A stretch of DNA of 64,000 nt from the NCBI GenBank assembly GCA_963971305.1, contig OZ020311.1:558001-622000 (forward strand), given 5' to 3'. The notes beneath the pieces are model-generated. The model was given only the letters and a program-made list of their open reading frames with translations, made no database searches and had not been told where the DNA came from. The stretch is from Arcuatula senhousia (taxonomy: Eukaryota > Mollusca > Bivalvia > Mytilida > Mytilidae). The translations under genes were made by a program, and so were the position numbers. Positions 23,105 to 38,100 of the stretch are shown here, one piece after another. Within the stretch, counting starts at the first letter, position 1; every line of letters starts with the position of its first letter.

Positions 23105-26100
23105 CTGTAACAAAAAAAGATAGCATTGGAACTTGGTTTTTATGAGTTATGTTTATCTGTAACAAACAAAAAATAAATCATTTGAAGCCATTAAACAAAA
23201 GTTTAAACAATAAAAGATGATATTCTTCAAAATGTACAATATTTTTCAAGGAAGTAACTTTACTTACAAACATGTTATATCAAACTTTCTTTTCAGATAA
23301 TTAAAATGTACCTTTGTGGTCATTGCACTTTTGATTTAAGCAACCTCTTATACATAGAAAAGTACACTGTCAAATCTACTTACAGTACAAGGAGGTTGTA
23401 ACCACGGTTCACCATCTATCTGCATTGGAAACCTTTTTCTGGTCCTGAAAAATAAAAAAACAATTGCTGAGTTCTATCTATAGAAAATAATGAGATGTGG
23501 AATAAATGTATCAAACACAGTTCACTTAACAAGCAGTAATTAAGAAAATAACTACAATGGAAAACTGCCAGCAGCCTTCAATGAGGCCAGTGGATGCTGC
23601 TTGACTTTCTGCTATCAGCCCAAGGTCTAAATAAAATGCTATTGTTTATCCAGAGTTGAGTTAACACGAGTTTACATTGCTGTTTGTGGTTTGGTTGTAA
23701 TAGGTGTATCTTTTTTTATGTTGTGGGCTTTGGTTTTTTAATGAATTGAGCCGTCTTATTTTGTCTCAACCTTTTCTGATTTAGACATTCTACTGTTCAA
23801 TATGGAACACATTTGCTCTTTTAATGTATAAGGTAACTTTTTCACTTCTTTTTCACTTGTTATTGTCTTATTCTTTTAGCATAAGAACTCATACAGGTAT
23901 TGTTTATCTAGCTCATATAAAGGTGCAAGTCCATACTATCTATTACAAAGTACATGTACTATTAATAGGACTTTTCATTTAATGAATACCTAATGACAAC
24001 ATGGTTACACTGAGCAAGACGTTTTCCCGAGGACCTAAGACCGGCATACACTTGTCCCATGTGCATACTATTTTCCAGACCCACAACTTCAATCATACAA
24101 TCTCCTACATCTGAAAGTAAAAAAAAGTTTAATACATAGACATACTTGCAACCCTTTCACAGCTGACTTAGTGAAACTTGACACAGCTGTAAGACTGACT
24201 AAGTGAAACTTGACACAGCTGTAAGAACTAGAATAAAATGCTAAGTGGTCAGCAGTTTCAAATTCCAATTGCCAAACTTGTGTTTTATAAAATGATTTTG
24301 ATCCTAAGATCGCAATGGAAGAGGGAGGTTTGGCGCCATTAAAAACCTGGTTTAACCCACCATTTTGTTTGAAATGCCTGTACCAAGTCAGGACCATTGC
24401 GATCCACCAATTCTCCGGTAAGACTGATTCGTTTTTGTCATTTTCTCTGGACTATGAGATTGATCATTCAAGTTCGGTTGTTTTGTTATTATGTTTATTT
24501 GCTAATGTTCTAGTTGGTCAAACCAGTGTATTTAATGCCTAATTTTGTTCATATCTTAAAGGCCAAGGTTTGAATAGCCAATTTAGATTTTTTTTAAAGA
24601 TTTGGGTTCATTATAAAGTGGACTAGATTAAGGACAGTGCTCTTTTTCCAATTATCATTGTCCTTTTACAGCCAAGTTTAAGAAAGTAATTGTACCATTT
24701 CTTAGATGACATAAATGGCTGACTTGGGAATAATTAGTCAGCTGTGACCTTCAGATAGAGTCTATAAAATGTAGTTGTACAGACTTAATTAACAATATAT
24801 GAAATATAAGGAAGAATTTAACCTTTATTGAATATTAAATTATTTCTCTTTAACTGTATTAAATTTTGCATGAAAAAAATATACTGTACACAGAAGTATG
24901 CATTATGCAGAAGGACTTAACAGAGGAGTCATTAGCATCATAAAAGTCTATAACGATGCTAATGAATCTTCAATTAAAATATAATTTTGGACATAACGCT
25001 TTTAAATAACACTTTTAAATATGGTTTATGTCTATTGCATAAATCCAGATTTGATATCAATATCACAAACATACAAGATATGTCTTGACAGATACAAAGA
25101 AGGTGGGTTAAAGTAAATTTAATGATCTCAAAGCCTCTCTGTAATTAACTCTTTAAATTTGAATGGTTTATATGCCAAAAACCTAAATTATTTCCCCAAT
25201 AATAAAGTATTCATTGATATTTGTCATGCATCAATACCACATGCAATATGTATTTCATTCTATAAAGAAAACATATTGCAAAATGACTGTTTCATGACCT
25301 CCCTTGACAAGAAATAAGTCCATTTCTACCAATCAATTTCTTCAATTCAGAATAAAATAATTTTATCCATAAAAATTAGCATTGCACTGTAAAACACCCA
25401 TTTTTTTGTATTACCATTTTATCTTGATTTTCAACATCTAAATTTAAATACGGCTATTGATTATAAATCATTGCATAAAATCGTACCGTAAAGACAGGAA
25501 GTCTTGAAAGATTCATCTTCATAGAAAAAAAATCATAATTACCATAATTATTTAAATTTCAAATATCTGTCATATTTAACAAAGAAAGTATTTATTTTCA
25601 AAAGAATATAAATGATATGAATATTACAGTCTGTATTAAGGATCAAATGTTCCTACAATTCAATGTTCGACATCATAAAAAATGTATATCTTTCAAATCT
25701 TTTTTTGTTTGTTCTTTGTTTGGTTATTATGAGTTTCAAACTATTTTACTTAAGAATAATATTAAAGACCGGATTTAATAAAATTATTCACAAAAACTTC
25801 AAAAACCTGCCAACCAAAATGTTAAGTGCAATTCTAAAAATAGGGCATAGTTCTTTGACATTTTTAGGATTGGCATTGAATCTTGCGTATTATATTTTCA
25901 TCCTGGGCCATTTTAAAACAGTTAGCAACAACCACTGGTCAGGTTGAAGTAGCTCACTGTAAATCATTGTGGATTTTTATATTGCCTTTTTATAAGAAGA
26001 TTTTGTCGCTGAGCGAGTGTCGATAAGTTCCGTCTTATGTTTTTAACTTTTGGCATGATAGAGTCCACTGCCCAAGTTTGACAACATTCCTTTTAATCTT

Positions 26101-29100
26101 TTAATCTTGTCATTTTTCTATGTCCAACACAGAAGATTTTCTGAACCCCTTTAAGAATCAAGGAAGAACTTGTAATTGTGTCATCGCTAATGATACCTTC
26201 AGCTACTAATTGTTTATTACTCTCTAGAACAATCACAAATTCACCTGAATAGAAATACCTGTCATCATTAATTACCAGTTTCCATGGAAACCATGCATTC
26301 ATTAACGCTACGTGTTAAACGATTCTTGACAAGTCCCTTTATAATAGCGATGAGCTATGGTGCTTAAATGATGGTTGACATCCGTTATTTTCCGTTTCTA
26401 TAAAAACTAAATCATGGTAATGTGAAAGCTTTGTTTCAGGTAAAACAAAGAAAACACTAGGACATTTCTTAGTAATTACTTGGTAGCTTAAAAGATGGTT
26501 CAGGCCAAAAATGAGGTATATTTGTTTCTGGTTTCTTGCTTGGCAAAAATAGGACAAGTTACATAAGGTATTTATTTGCGACCAAAAGTAAATGGGGAGT
26601 GGATTTGAAGTTTAAAAATACTTAAGCAAAACTAACATAAAATAAAAGATTAGGGTTGGCATAAAAAAATCTAGGGTAGTTAGGGATACTCATATTTTTG
26701 TTTGTTTGGCCTATGCACCTCTATAATAATAGAAGATCACCTCAAAAGTACTGATGTTATTTTAAAATTAGTCATCTTATTCTTTTATGTGGACACAATT
26801 ATATAGTAGAATTGGTTGCACTGGGGAATTTTCACTTTGTAAAATCAAGCCACACATGATTAAAGAATTAGGGTCATTTTCAAGTAGTATTGAATATATT
26901 CAAGCATAAGGATTATGAATATGATCTAGATGTACTATTATTCAAGCTCCAGCAGGAGTTTGCAACTTGAAACAATAAAAACACAAACACACAAATCTTG
27001 TTAATAGTATTTGTACATTAAGTAATCTCAAAATTAAATTCTGCAAAAAAAGATCTTTCATTTTTATAGAAATCAAGAAAATTTAGCTCCCATGAAAATT
27101 AACAACTCGTACTGTATCATGGACCAAACCTGACATTTGTTTCTTTGATCTTGTGCTTTAAAAGGTGAAAAAAGCATGAAACCATTTATATATTTCTTGG
27201 TAGATACGCCAGACAACAGATGACAATGGGCGCATACCAATGGCATTGACTCATATGGCCAGGTTAGCTAAAGAGGGTTTATTAGCACAAGGTACATTTA
27301 AAATTGTTAATATTCTAATATGTTAACCACCTTTTATGCACTATTAGAATTCCTTGAACTTTAGACGACATCTTTAAAAGCTAACCACACTTTTCCTGTG
27401 AATCAACAAGAAATCAAGATAGCTGTCAAAACCTATCCATTAATGAACAAGGTTTTATAACACAACTGGGACTCTACTCTACAAAGTACCAAACCCATAA
27501 CTCACAACATTTAATTAGCAATAACAATCACAAGCAAAAAGTTTAATGATACTTTAAAGGTCATTGTCATAGAACCTAGTCACATGTTAATTGCCTGTCA
27601 GTGTGTCAAGTTTCATGGTACTCTAACAGCTAAGTTAATGTAGGTCACTGTATCACATCTTAGTTGACATAAATGGCTGATGAGGGAACAATTAGTCAGC
27701 TGTGACCTTCAGTTGAAATCAATAAAACACTGGAGATACACATTTAATTGGCAATTCAGACAACCAGGAAGACTATAGCCTTTCTTACATTATTTTTTAT
27801 TTAGGGTATTAATTTCTACAGAAAAGAAAAGTGCAAATAATACACTGATGTAATAAGTCAGCACAAGAACAGATTCTAGGTCCCCCGCCCATTGCATGGA
27901 AAAAAATCTAAGTCGGCTCGTTAAACAGGAAGTAGATAAGGGACAGATCTGAAAATGCATCCCACCATATGAGACACCTCCCTGAAGCTGTATTCGAAAT
28001 GTCAAAAACATATAATTACATACATGTGATCCGTCATGACAAAGCTGGAGATTTAGTTTTTTTTAGCAGGCCAAAAAAAGCAGGAGATTTTCAATGCCAT
28101 TTAAAATTTCATTTCAATGGTAATTTAGGCACTAGTGTGTGCTAAATACACCTGGCTTCACAACTGTTTATACAAATATTATGTCAATTATGACAATAAA
28201 CCTTCAATTAACACCTTTACCTGTGAAATAACGTCTGAGTAATTAACAAACCCCTTAATCACCAGAAATTTTTTATGACTAGAAAAAATGAAATGTCGAT
28301 AAAATATAAATTTTGTCAAGTCTTGAAAATGCGAGAAATTCCATAAAAAGTCAGGAAAACGGGACATGGATCAAAATGTCTCCCAGCGGTAGAATTACAT
28401 GTATTTAATTAAGAGTTGCAGAGAAAACTGTTATGAAAGAAGCAGAGGTACCATTGGGGCGTCTGAATCTCAAAAGTCCGAAAGGGCAGAGACAAAACCA
28501 GTAAACACCAACAAGAATGGGACAAAAACAGACAACATGCAAAACATGGAAACACAAAATAACTGAATATCAATCAACAACGTGAACTCCAGTCAAAACA
28601 AGAGTGAACTCAGGTGCTCAGGAAGAGTAAGCAGTTCCTGCTTGCTATAGCACACCCGTCGCTTTGCCAATAGTCCATTCAGCTTGTCAAATCCAGTAAA
28701 GGAAGACAAAACAAAACCCTATGACAAACCAACATCTGCACTCATCTGAGAGATCCAAATCCCATATTTGTCTTTAAGCAACCGAGGAGCAACATAACCT
28801 TGTGTGAGCAATTTTTGCGTCTGACGTGTCGCTCTGCTAAGGAAATCGATGTAAGTACTGCACGCTCCTGAGTAACGAATCAATTGAGATACGTAAACCC
28901 CATAAGCTGGAGCGGACTGAATGTTGCTACACAAGAAGGGAAAGTTGACTATTGGAAAGTTGTTTGTCATAGAGCCTTGTTGAAAGTCTTCCTTGAGAGT
29001 CAATTTTGAGATATAGATCTAAATATGAAGCAGACTTCCTAGAATCCATTGTGTCCTTTATCTCAAGCGTTTTGAAGTTCAATGGTCGTAATTTAGGTCA

Positions 29101-32100
29101 AGATTAGTGGACCGGAACAAAACTCAAACTTGACCTGTAACTCATCATGGTAGACTGACATACCAAAATTCTTTTGAATATATGCAAGGATGTGGAAAAA
29201 AGTGCTGAAAACTTAAGTGTGACGGACGGAAGGACAGACGAATGGACCAAAAAACTATATGCCCCCCAATAAAAAAAACATAAAACAGTTATATTTGCCA
29301 AATCGGCATAAATTGATGCCCAGGACAAAACATGATCAAAGTCCTGCATACTTGTTTTCATCTACCGTCTTCCCAATGTCAAGCCATGTACTAATAATAT
29401 ACAATGTACCAAAATCGTCACCATGATTCATGACACAATTAAAACATGAAAAAACATCTTAAATCAAACTTTATGACCCAATTAGAAATATAAAAATCTG
29501 ACACAATTATCGTAAACAAAACAGTATCTCTATTAAAGAATATTTGAGAATTTTATAATTCTTTATAATTATAAAGTAAAAAGTGAAATCTTACTGATTT
29601 AAGAATAAAATCCTGACTTAATGATCATTAAATTTCTCGGAACAAATTCATTATCACCTTTGCGTTTCACATAAAGCATTTTAATATCAGTTTCCTTAAG
29701 AACTAATTGATGTAGACACTTAGTAAATCTTCCTAATTGACAGCTCATCAGTGCAAACAACACCAGGTGAATTATGGGTAAAATGTGACATTGGACTAAA
29801 CAAGTTCAGGAAAAGATATGTGATTCTCGGAAGAATGCCACACGTAGGAAAAAGGAACTTATTAGGAGAAAAATGTGAAATTTGTTCTACATTGTATGTG
29901 TAACCTTGATCTCGAGAAAGGTGTTTAAAACAGGTTAGAACAAAATGAGGATAAAAATAGCTTTTCTTAAAAGATCAGTTTGGTACAAAATAATCTAAAT
30001 GAACAAGGTATGTGTTCATGGGACATGGATGCCCCACTAGCCCCAAACATAAAGTAGAGGTCAGACAGGTCTAAAAGTTGCTTAGGACATACACTTTGGC
30101 ATATTGAACCATCCTACCAAGTGTCAAATCAATCTAATGGACAGTTTCTGAGAAAGTGTTATAAAGGAGAAGGTTCACGAACACCCTTATTTGGCCTACA
30201 ATTTGGCAAAAATCTCAACTTAAATATTTCTTGTTATAATTCTTAGTAAGTAGAGTCATGTGCTTGGTTTCTCTAATTCTGAACTTTTTTTTGACATATT
30301 ATAAAAGAACAATTCAACCATAGGGGTCAAACTTTGGGAATTAAACGAAAAATCCCAAATTGTACCATATTTTGCTACTATTTGGTTGTAAATTGGTCAA
30401 GAAAAATATGAGTGCAATCAAGGACACCCTTCATATTTTCAGAAAACCTTTAATGTGGTCATACTTATAATCTACTTAATTATGAAGGGTGTCCTTGAGT
30501 GCGCTCTATATTTCCAAAGCACAAATGTGCATTGAAAAAAGGCAAAATCTAAAGATTTTCAAAATATTTTGCAAAATGCCAAAGATTGTGACGTCACTGT
30601 GACGTAGTTATGTCACAAATCAAACTTTCAAATGCATATGTCTAACATATATCCATAGTACTATATCTACAACAAATATGACATGATTATCTAATACTTT
30701 ATATTTTAGGGCCAAATATGAAGGTTCGCGAACCTACTCCTTTGCACATAAATTGTCATCTCAACCCAGGCCCAAACAGGAAGTCCTGAAAGTCACTTAG
30801 GACTTACAGTTTGTCATACTGAACCATCCTATCAAGTTTCAAATCATTATCATGAAAGCTTGATGGAAATTTGTACAGACAAATGAATGTACAAAATGAC
30901 ATGAAAATTGTAAATGGTAGTTTCATGTAATAATAATAATAATAATAATAAATTCTTTATTTATAGAAGGTAACACAGTTAGTTTACAAAGCTAATCTTC
31001 CCTGAGGCCCTCATTAAAGCAAATATCAAAACAACACATAATATGGAATATTACAATATGTACTCAAAATACATGTACCGTATTTTGCCGTGTATAGTGC
31101 GCATTTATGTACAATGCGCACCCCCTTCTCATGATGAAAATCTGGGGAAAAAAACGAAGTTTTGTGAAAATGGGTGATCATTTTCTATGACAGAAAACCC
31201 TCAAAATTTGTCTCTTTTTTCAGGTAGAAAGACTACAGATGAAGATTTTTTTAATTAAAATAAAATTGTTATGTTATTATTTGTAAAATAAATTGTTGTA
31301 TTATTTGTGCATTCTATTATGACAGCAAGATCGTAAATCCCGGTAATGGTCCCCCTTTTCAATGAACAAACAACAAGTGTTAACCCAAGCTCACATCTTT
31401 TGATGAAAACAATATAGGTGTCAAAATAGTGGTGATCAACAGATTACTATTCAAACAATCCAGAAGGATTACAGCTGAATGGCTTTAATTGTTAATTGTC
31501 CAAGCCAGTTTGACAAAATATCGATGTTGTTCAAATTGGCCTCAGGGGGTCAAGCCTGGATGTCAAAACAAATAATTACCGGTAAATCTAAATTTTCTCC
31601 AGCTTGGGATGAGTACTTATTCACAAAACAATAAGAAAATGGATATCTGTTGCTCAAGTTGCTCAAATAATTACATGAAAGAAAATACACAATCATGTAA
31701 ACAAACCATTCTATTTTTAGATTTATTTACATAAGGTTACTGAGGGGGAATACACAATATTGATCCAGAAATGAAACTAGTAAAGGGAGAATGAATAAAT
31801 AAATGAAAATCATATTTAATTATTCTTTTATTGAAAAAAGAAATTGGATAGAAGTATTTTTTAGAACATAGATATTTATACCAAACTAAACAATGACCAA
31901 CAATAACTTGTTGTGACAAAATGGCGGTCGATATGAAAATGAATTAATAAACAAACACATGAAGACACTGGAATTAAGGTTTTATTTCAGAAAAGCATGA
32001 TAAATTTGATTTAGAGAATCTTATAATGAACAGGATTCAATAGAAATCGTGTGATTAATGACACTTGTGTTCAATCATGGATGAATCTTGTGTCCAAATT

Positions 32101-35100
32101 CTGACAAACATCGATCTTTTGCCATTGCCGATGATCATGAAAATGGATGAAAATCTCATATAGGGATGTATTGTGCGCACCCCATTGGTAGATTCATGAA
32201 AAAATTGTAAAAAACTGCGCACTATACACGGCAAAATACGGTATATACATTTTGATTATAATAACAAATATTGTATATTTATTATCGTACAGATATAGAC
32301 ACTGTCTAGCAATAATTTTATCTCTGTAAGAAGGTCTTTATTTTTGTTTTAAAAAGGTTGTCATTTGCTACATTATGCATATCATAGGTAAATCATTCCA
32401 CAACAGTGAACCAGAATAGGAAAATGAGTGTTTGTATACTTCAATATTAGGTTTAGGAACAAGTAGTTTTTCTATCACATTGTTTCATAATTGGTAAGGA
32501 TTGTTAGAAAATTTAAACATATTTTTTAGATAAATTGGTGCTTCACTGTTTATGATCTTATGCATCAGCAAATATTTATGATATTTTATTCTTATGTCTG
32601 CAGTCATCCATCCTAGTTTTTTAAAAAGAGGTTCTGATGGTGCTAACGGATCAGCATCTAGGATGACTCGAGCAGCTCTCTTTTGTAGTTTTATTATCCT
32701 ACACAATTGGTCAATTCCACAACCTCCCCATACAGAACAACAATAATCAAATAAAGGGAGAATATAGCCATTGTAATATGCATTTCTAGTATCAAAGTTT
32801 AAGAATTTCTTAATTTTGGTTAAAAGGTGTATTCTCGATGATATGCATTTACATAAATAATCAATTTGATTCTTCCAAGTAAGGTTTGTATCTATTCTTA
32901 CACCTAAAAGTTTTTTCACAATCAGAATTTTGTAGACAGGATGAATTTATTAACAGGGATGGTTGATTGTTAATTGACTGAAGTCTTTGTTTAGTTCCAA
33001 TTGTCATGCATTTTGTTTTGTCAATATTTATAAACATGTTGTTATCTTTGCACCATTGTTCAACATTCTGCAAATCATCTTGAACTTTAGATTGAATGTC
33101 CTGATTATTTTTCCTGACCTATGCAAAGTGGTGTCATCTGCATATAAATCTGTTTCACAATTTTCTATTGATAATGGAAGGTCATTTATAAAAATTACAA
33201 ATAAAAGAGCCTTGTGGAACACCATATTCAATAACCCTTTGACTAGAATAGGCACTACCAATCTTCACTTGTTGAGTCCGTTCACTTAAATAGGATTCAA
33301 AAAATTTAATACATGAATATCATACATGAATATAATATGTGAATATCATTTGCAAGATATTCGAATTAAATAAACAACACATGAAACTTTTATCTTTTTT
33401 TTTAATTCAAAATTTGCATCAAAATTATTTGAAACATGTTCATGTCAATTCCAGGTGTTCAATGTAGATAGATTTGTTGAAAAAAGGCACAAAATTTTTA
33501 TTGCCTGTGTGTATGTGTCACTGTTACCATCAATTCATTTTCTGAATCCTAAACATTAGATTTTTAATATACTTAACAGACAAGAAAAATTAACATTTAT
33601 ATTAGAAAAGTAAAGATTTTTTCCAAAAATTTTAATTTTTGTGGAAATTTTACATGCCCCAGATTATATATTACTGGACATGTGCCAACAGACCAGCAGA
33701 CAAATGCTAATTTGACTTTTAATTAACCTTCATTTATATCAAAAGTAGCTTTTTGTGGATTCATTTATTTTCGTGGGTACCAATTTTTTGTTTGTTTGAT
33801 GAAAAAGACTATTTCATGAATCTTAAATTTGTGGTTCTGAAGTATTCAGTGCACAGGTCACTGTTTAATATCCTTTTTGTGGGGTATCAAATTTTGTAGA
33901 TCGATGCCACCCAGGAAAATTGATACCCAACAAATAATTATGAAAACACAGTATTTGAACAAATTTTCAGCAAAATTTTCCTTGCTCTTATAGTTCTCAA
34001 TACCCCTTTTAAAAACCTCTGGATCTGCCCCTGGACAACACCATACACTTACCTTGAACAGCAATGGCTAGTTCTGCAGAAGACATGCTACTTGTAGAAA
34101 ATTCTTTGTCTTTGTCTTTTTTGGCATTTTTTTGAGCTTTGCGTCTTTTCTTCTGGCTGGGATTATCTCCCCATAAATTAGTACCACCATATATACTTGG
34201 AATATTGAGCACAGCGATGCCCTCTAGACGTGGGCCATTGGCTAAGTCTAAAGAAACACCATCACACTGAAAAATAAAGAATAGTCAATATTTAGCACAA
34301 CAATGCCCTCTAGATGTGGGCCATTGGCTAAGTCTAAAGAAACACCATCACACTAAAAATAAAGAATAGTCAATTATTTAGCACAGCAATGCCCTCTAGA
34401 TGTGGGCCATTGGCTAAGTCTAAAGAAACACCATCACACTGAAAAATAAAGAATAGTCAATATTTAGAACAGCAATGCCCTCTGGCCTCAAGAAGTGGGC
34501 CATTCACTAAGTCTAGAAATACACTATTACACTGAAAAACAAAGAATGAACAATTTACTTTAGATTAAACATTTTTATCTATCAACAAACTTGATGCCTA
34601 TGTGTATCCATCTATAGTTTGGAGTTTGTAGCCTTTCTAGCGGTCTCCATTTAGCCAACTCCGAACTCTACAAATCGTTTTTTTAAGTGTATGGGATTTC
34701 TAGCGGTCTCCATTTAGCCAACTCCGAACTCTACAAATCGTTTTTTTAAGTGTATGGGATAATTTCATCCTCATACAACCTTCTTTCATACCTTCCAAAG
34801 GTATAGCATTGTTCCTGGAAATTATTCTTAGAATTGGTGTAAAGAGAGAGCGAGAAAATGAGTTCAAGACAAAAAACAGTTTAAACAAACAGGCAATTTT
34901 ACTTAACATTAAAATGAAATTTAGCTTAAATTTTTAGATTAAGTACTTTTCTTTCAATACTTTTGGTTAACATAACTAAATAACTATTAATTGATTCACA
35001 CTTTGGTACTTGCAATTGGTTATTTAAGATTTATACAGATTTAAAATATACAGACACTAGAATGACAAATTCCATGGAAGATACACGTCACCTGCATTTC

Positions 35101-38100
35101 AAAATATGAGATAAACTAGAAGTAAATGAAATACAGGCATAAAATCACTTCACACCTAGGAGGTAGTTTAGTTTTATGCAAAATATCAAGTAGGCAAGAC
35201 ATGTAGTTGCCTGCAAAACTAACAAAAAATTTTGTGACGCCACAGGATGCTTGATGTAGGACACATGACAATACGAGACAATGGATAATGCCAAAGTAAC
35301 CCCTGCAGGTAGCTTTGCCACACAATGCAGGCTGAAAAAATAGTTTTGTTTAAAACAGATAACAGTTTATTAGTAGGATTCACTGTAAAGCAAACTTACC
35401 ATAATATCAATATTTTCATGTAAAGCTTTACAAGTTGCAGATAAAGTTTCGGACGTTCCAAATTCAAAATACCAGAGTTTATTTTTCATTCTGAAATACA
35501 TAAAAACATAACAAGATACGGTTTTGAACAGTTCCAAATTCAAAATACCAGAGTTTATTTTTCATTTTGAAATATAGAACAAAGAAAGAACTGAAATGTT
35601 TCTTTTAATGCACATTACAACATCTATGAACTCCCATGACGAATTGGGTTTTCAGTTGTTGAATGGAATTTTAAGTTAAATGATAATTTGTTCCTGAATT
35701 TATGCACAGATACAATTTTTCTGGTAAAATGGCTGGATTTCATTCAACATGAAGCTTGACAGAGGATATATATTGAATTAATGGAACCACCCTGCCTACC
35801 TGTCCCTGTCAACCAGCATTTTATAACCCAGGGGATATTTGCTTCATGAAATCCAGCTATAATCACCATAGAATAAACAAATGCAACTCAAAGATACTGA
35901 TGTCAAAATATATATCTGTCAAAGTCAAAAGTCTATAGATACTATAATATTGGTCAAGATAATGCATTAAATGTTCAAATTCAAATTCAATTTTTTTAGT
36001 ATTTAACTTAATATAATAACTGTTAAGATGTCTTACTGTTTAAATATCGAATTTTTTTCCTACATATAATATTACCTGCTATTGAATTTTTCTGGATGTT
36101 TTTCTCTCATGACATGGAACCGATGACAAATGGAAGCATCCTAAAAGTAAACAAAGGGAGGTAACTGTTAGCTTATCTATAAGATTTACAAATAAATTAC
36201 AACAGAGCTCAGGACTAGATTTTGCTATGACTGACATGTGTTTCATCTAATCAAGACTAATCAGAGGCGCTCTATCAAAATTATTTTCAAACACAAAATG
36301 AATATGAAGAGCATAGAACAATAAAACCCAGATATAACAATCTGGAACCGAAATTATGACTAAGATCAACCTAAGCCTGGATTAGGAGGAACCTTCAGAG
36401 TTTTTACAATTATGAAATTTACATGGATAGTTTCTTAGCTTTTATGTGTTCTTCAATACCAAGGTGTTGATGCTAGAGGGGGTAACTATAGCTGACTGAA
36501 AAGAACAATGGTTAATGCAAAACTTTAAGTTTACTTAACTGAAAAGGACATTGGTTTGTAAGACCCTTTTCCATACAAATTTGAAATCAACCACTTCCAA
36601 CTCCGATAGAGGAATTGTTAGTAATTATATTGTATGGTCACCTTCCTATACATTCCTAAGTCTGACAAGTTTATTGAACACAAAGAGAGAGAGTGGAATG
36701 TTTTCTTAAGATTCTAGCATACTTAGCATTATACAATATAAACAAGTAATACTGTGAGCATGCTCACAAAAAAATACCTCACACTTTATGATGACCAAAA
36801 AGCTCAAGTCCAGTTATCTCCTCTCAATGATATCTAAGACAATGAAAATTCTTCATGCAAATGTACAGGTGATTTACTTCCTTCATGTAAAGTTTCATCA
36901 AAATCTGTTCAAGGGGAGGACTTGCTTTTACCAGGTCTCCCATTAAATACTATAAATATCATCTCCCCTGAATTAAGGAGGATCGGGTTTATATTGATAA
37001 CTTACGACTCCAATAGAGAAATAGTTATTGATTATATTATAAGGTATGGGGTCCCCCTTCAGGTTTACTGGGTATATATTGATAACTAACAACTCCAATA
37101 GAGAAATAGTTATTGATTATATTATAAGGTATGGGGTCCCCCTTCACGTTTACTGGGTATATATTGATAACTTACGACTCCAATAGAGAAATAGTTATTG
37201 ATTATATTATAAGGTATGGGGTCCCCCCTTCACGTTTACTGGGTATATATTGATAACTTACGACTCCAATAGAGAAATAGTTATTGATTATATTATAAGG
37301 TATGGGGTCCCCCCTTCAGGTTTACTGGGTTTATATTGATAACTTACGACTCCAATAGAGAAATAGTTATTGATTATATTATAAGGTATGGGGTCCCCCT
37401 TCACGTTTACTGGGTTTATATTGATAACTTACGACTTCAATAGAGAATATTATAAAGTGTGGGGTCCCCTCTTAAGGTTTACTGAATTGAGGACGATAGA
37501 GTTTATATTGATGACTTACGACTCCAATAGAGAAATAGTTATTGATTATATTATAAGGTATGGGGTCCCCCTCTTCGTCTTCTCCCTCCTCGGGTTTACT
37601 GAATTCGATCTTCCAGCGATCCATCATTATAGGGATACTGTGAGCAACACGGAATAAACTTTTGTTCAAACTCTCTCCTTCATAACCTACAAAATAAACA
37701 AGTAAATCTGTGAGCTTATGCTCAATAGTGATACCCCTGCTCCCAAAATTATGCCCTGCATAAACCCTTTCTACATGCAAAATATCAGACCTGTGCTAAA
37801 TGTAGTTACTTAGATAATTGTGATGGAAAATTATAGTGTGATTTTTAAACCCTTAAATTCATGGGTATCAATTTTCATGGATTGAGAGAAACCACGAAAA
37901 TTGGCACCCTATGATAATTAATCTTTTCACAGTCATTTATGCCCGCAAATTCTGCATTGACCAGAACTAATAATATATTTCCTAACAAATTAAATATTGT
38001 CTAAGGATGATTAGTGGCCACAAAAATTTCCAAATAAACAAAATCATGAAATAAAGTATTATGGAAAAACATCAATGTAGTTAAGAGTATATGCCCCCCC

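Noticed and set aside
24007..24012. GTAACC as donor of kinase exon 18
   Set aside because: It would leave the frame broken into exon 19 and require a missing microexon; the GTATTC at 23988 continues the conserved VVIR segment and keeps the frame.
25663..25947. 94-codon hydrophobic open frame on the plus strand
   Set aside because: AT-rich composition gives Phe, Leu, Ile and Lys codons by default; no domain, no splice context, and it lies inside a large intron on the opposite strand.
37388..37657. 89-codon plus-strand open frame over the exon 14 repeat array
   Set aside because: Antisense shadow of tandem copies of a real exon; the minus-strand reading matches the kinase.
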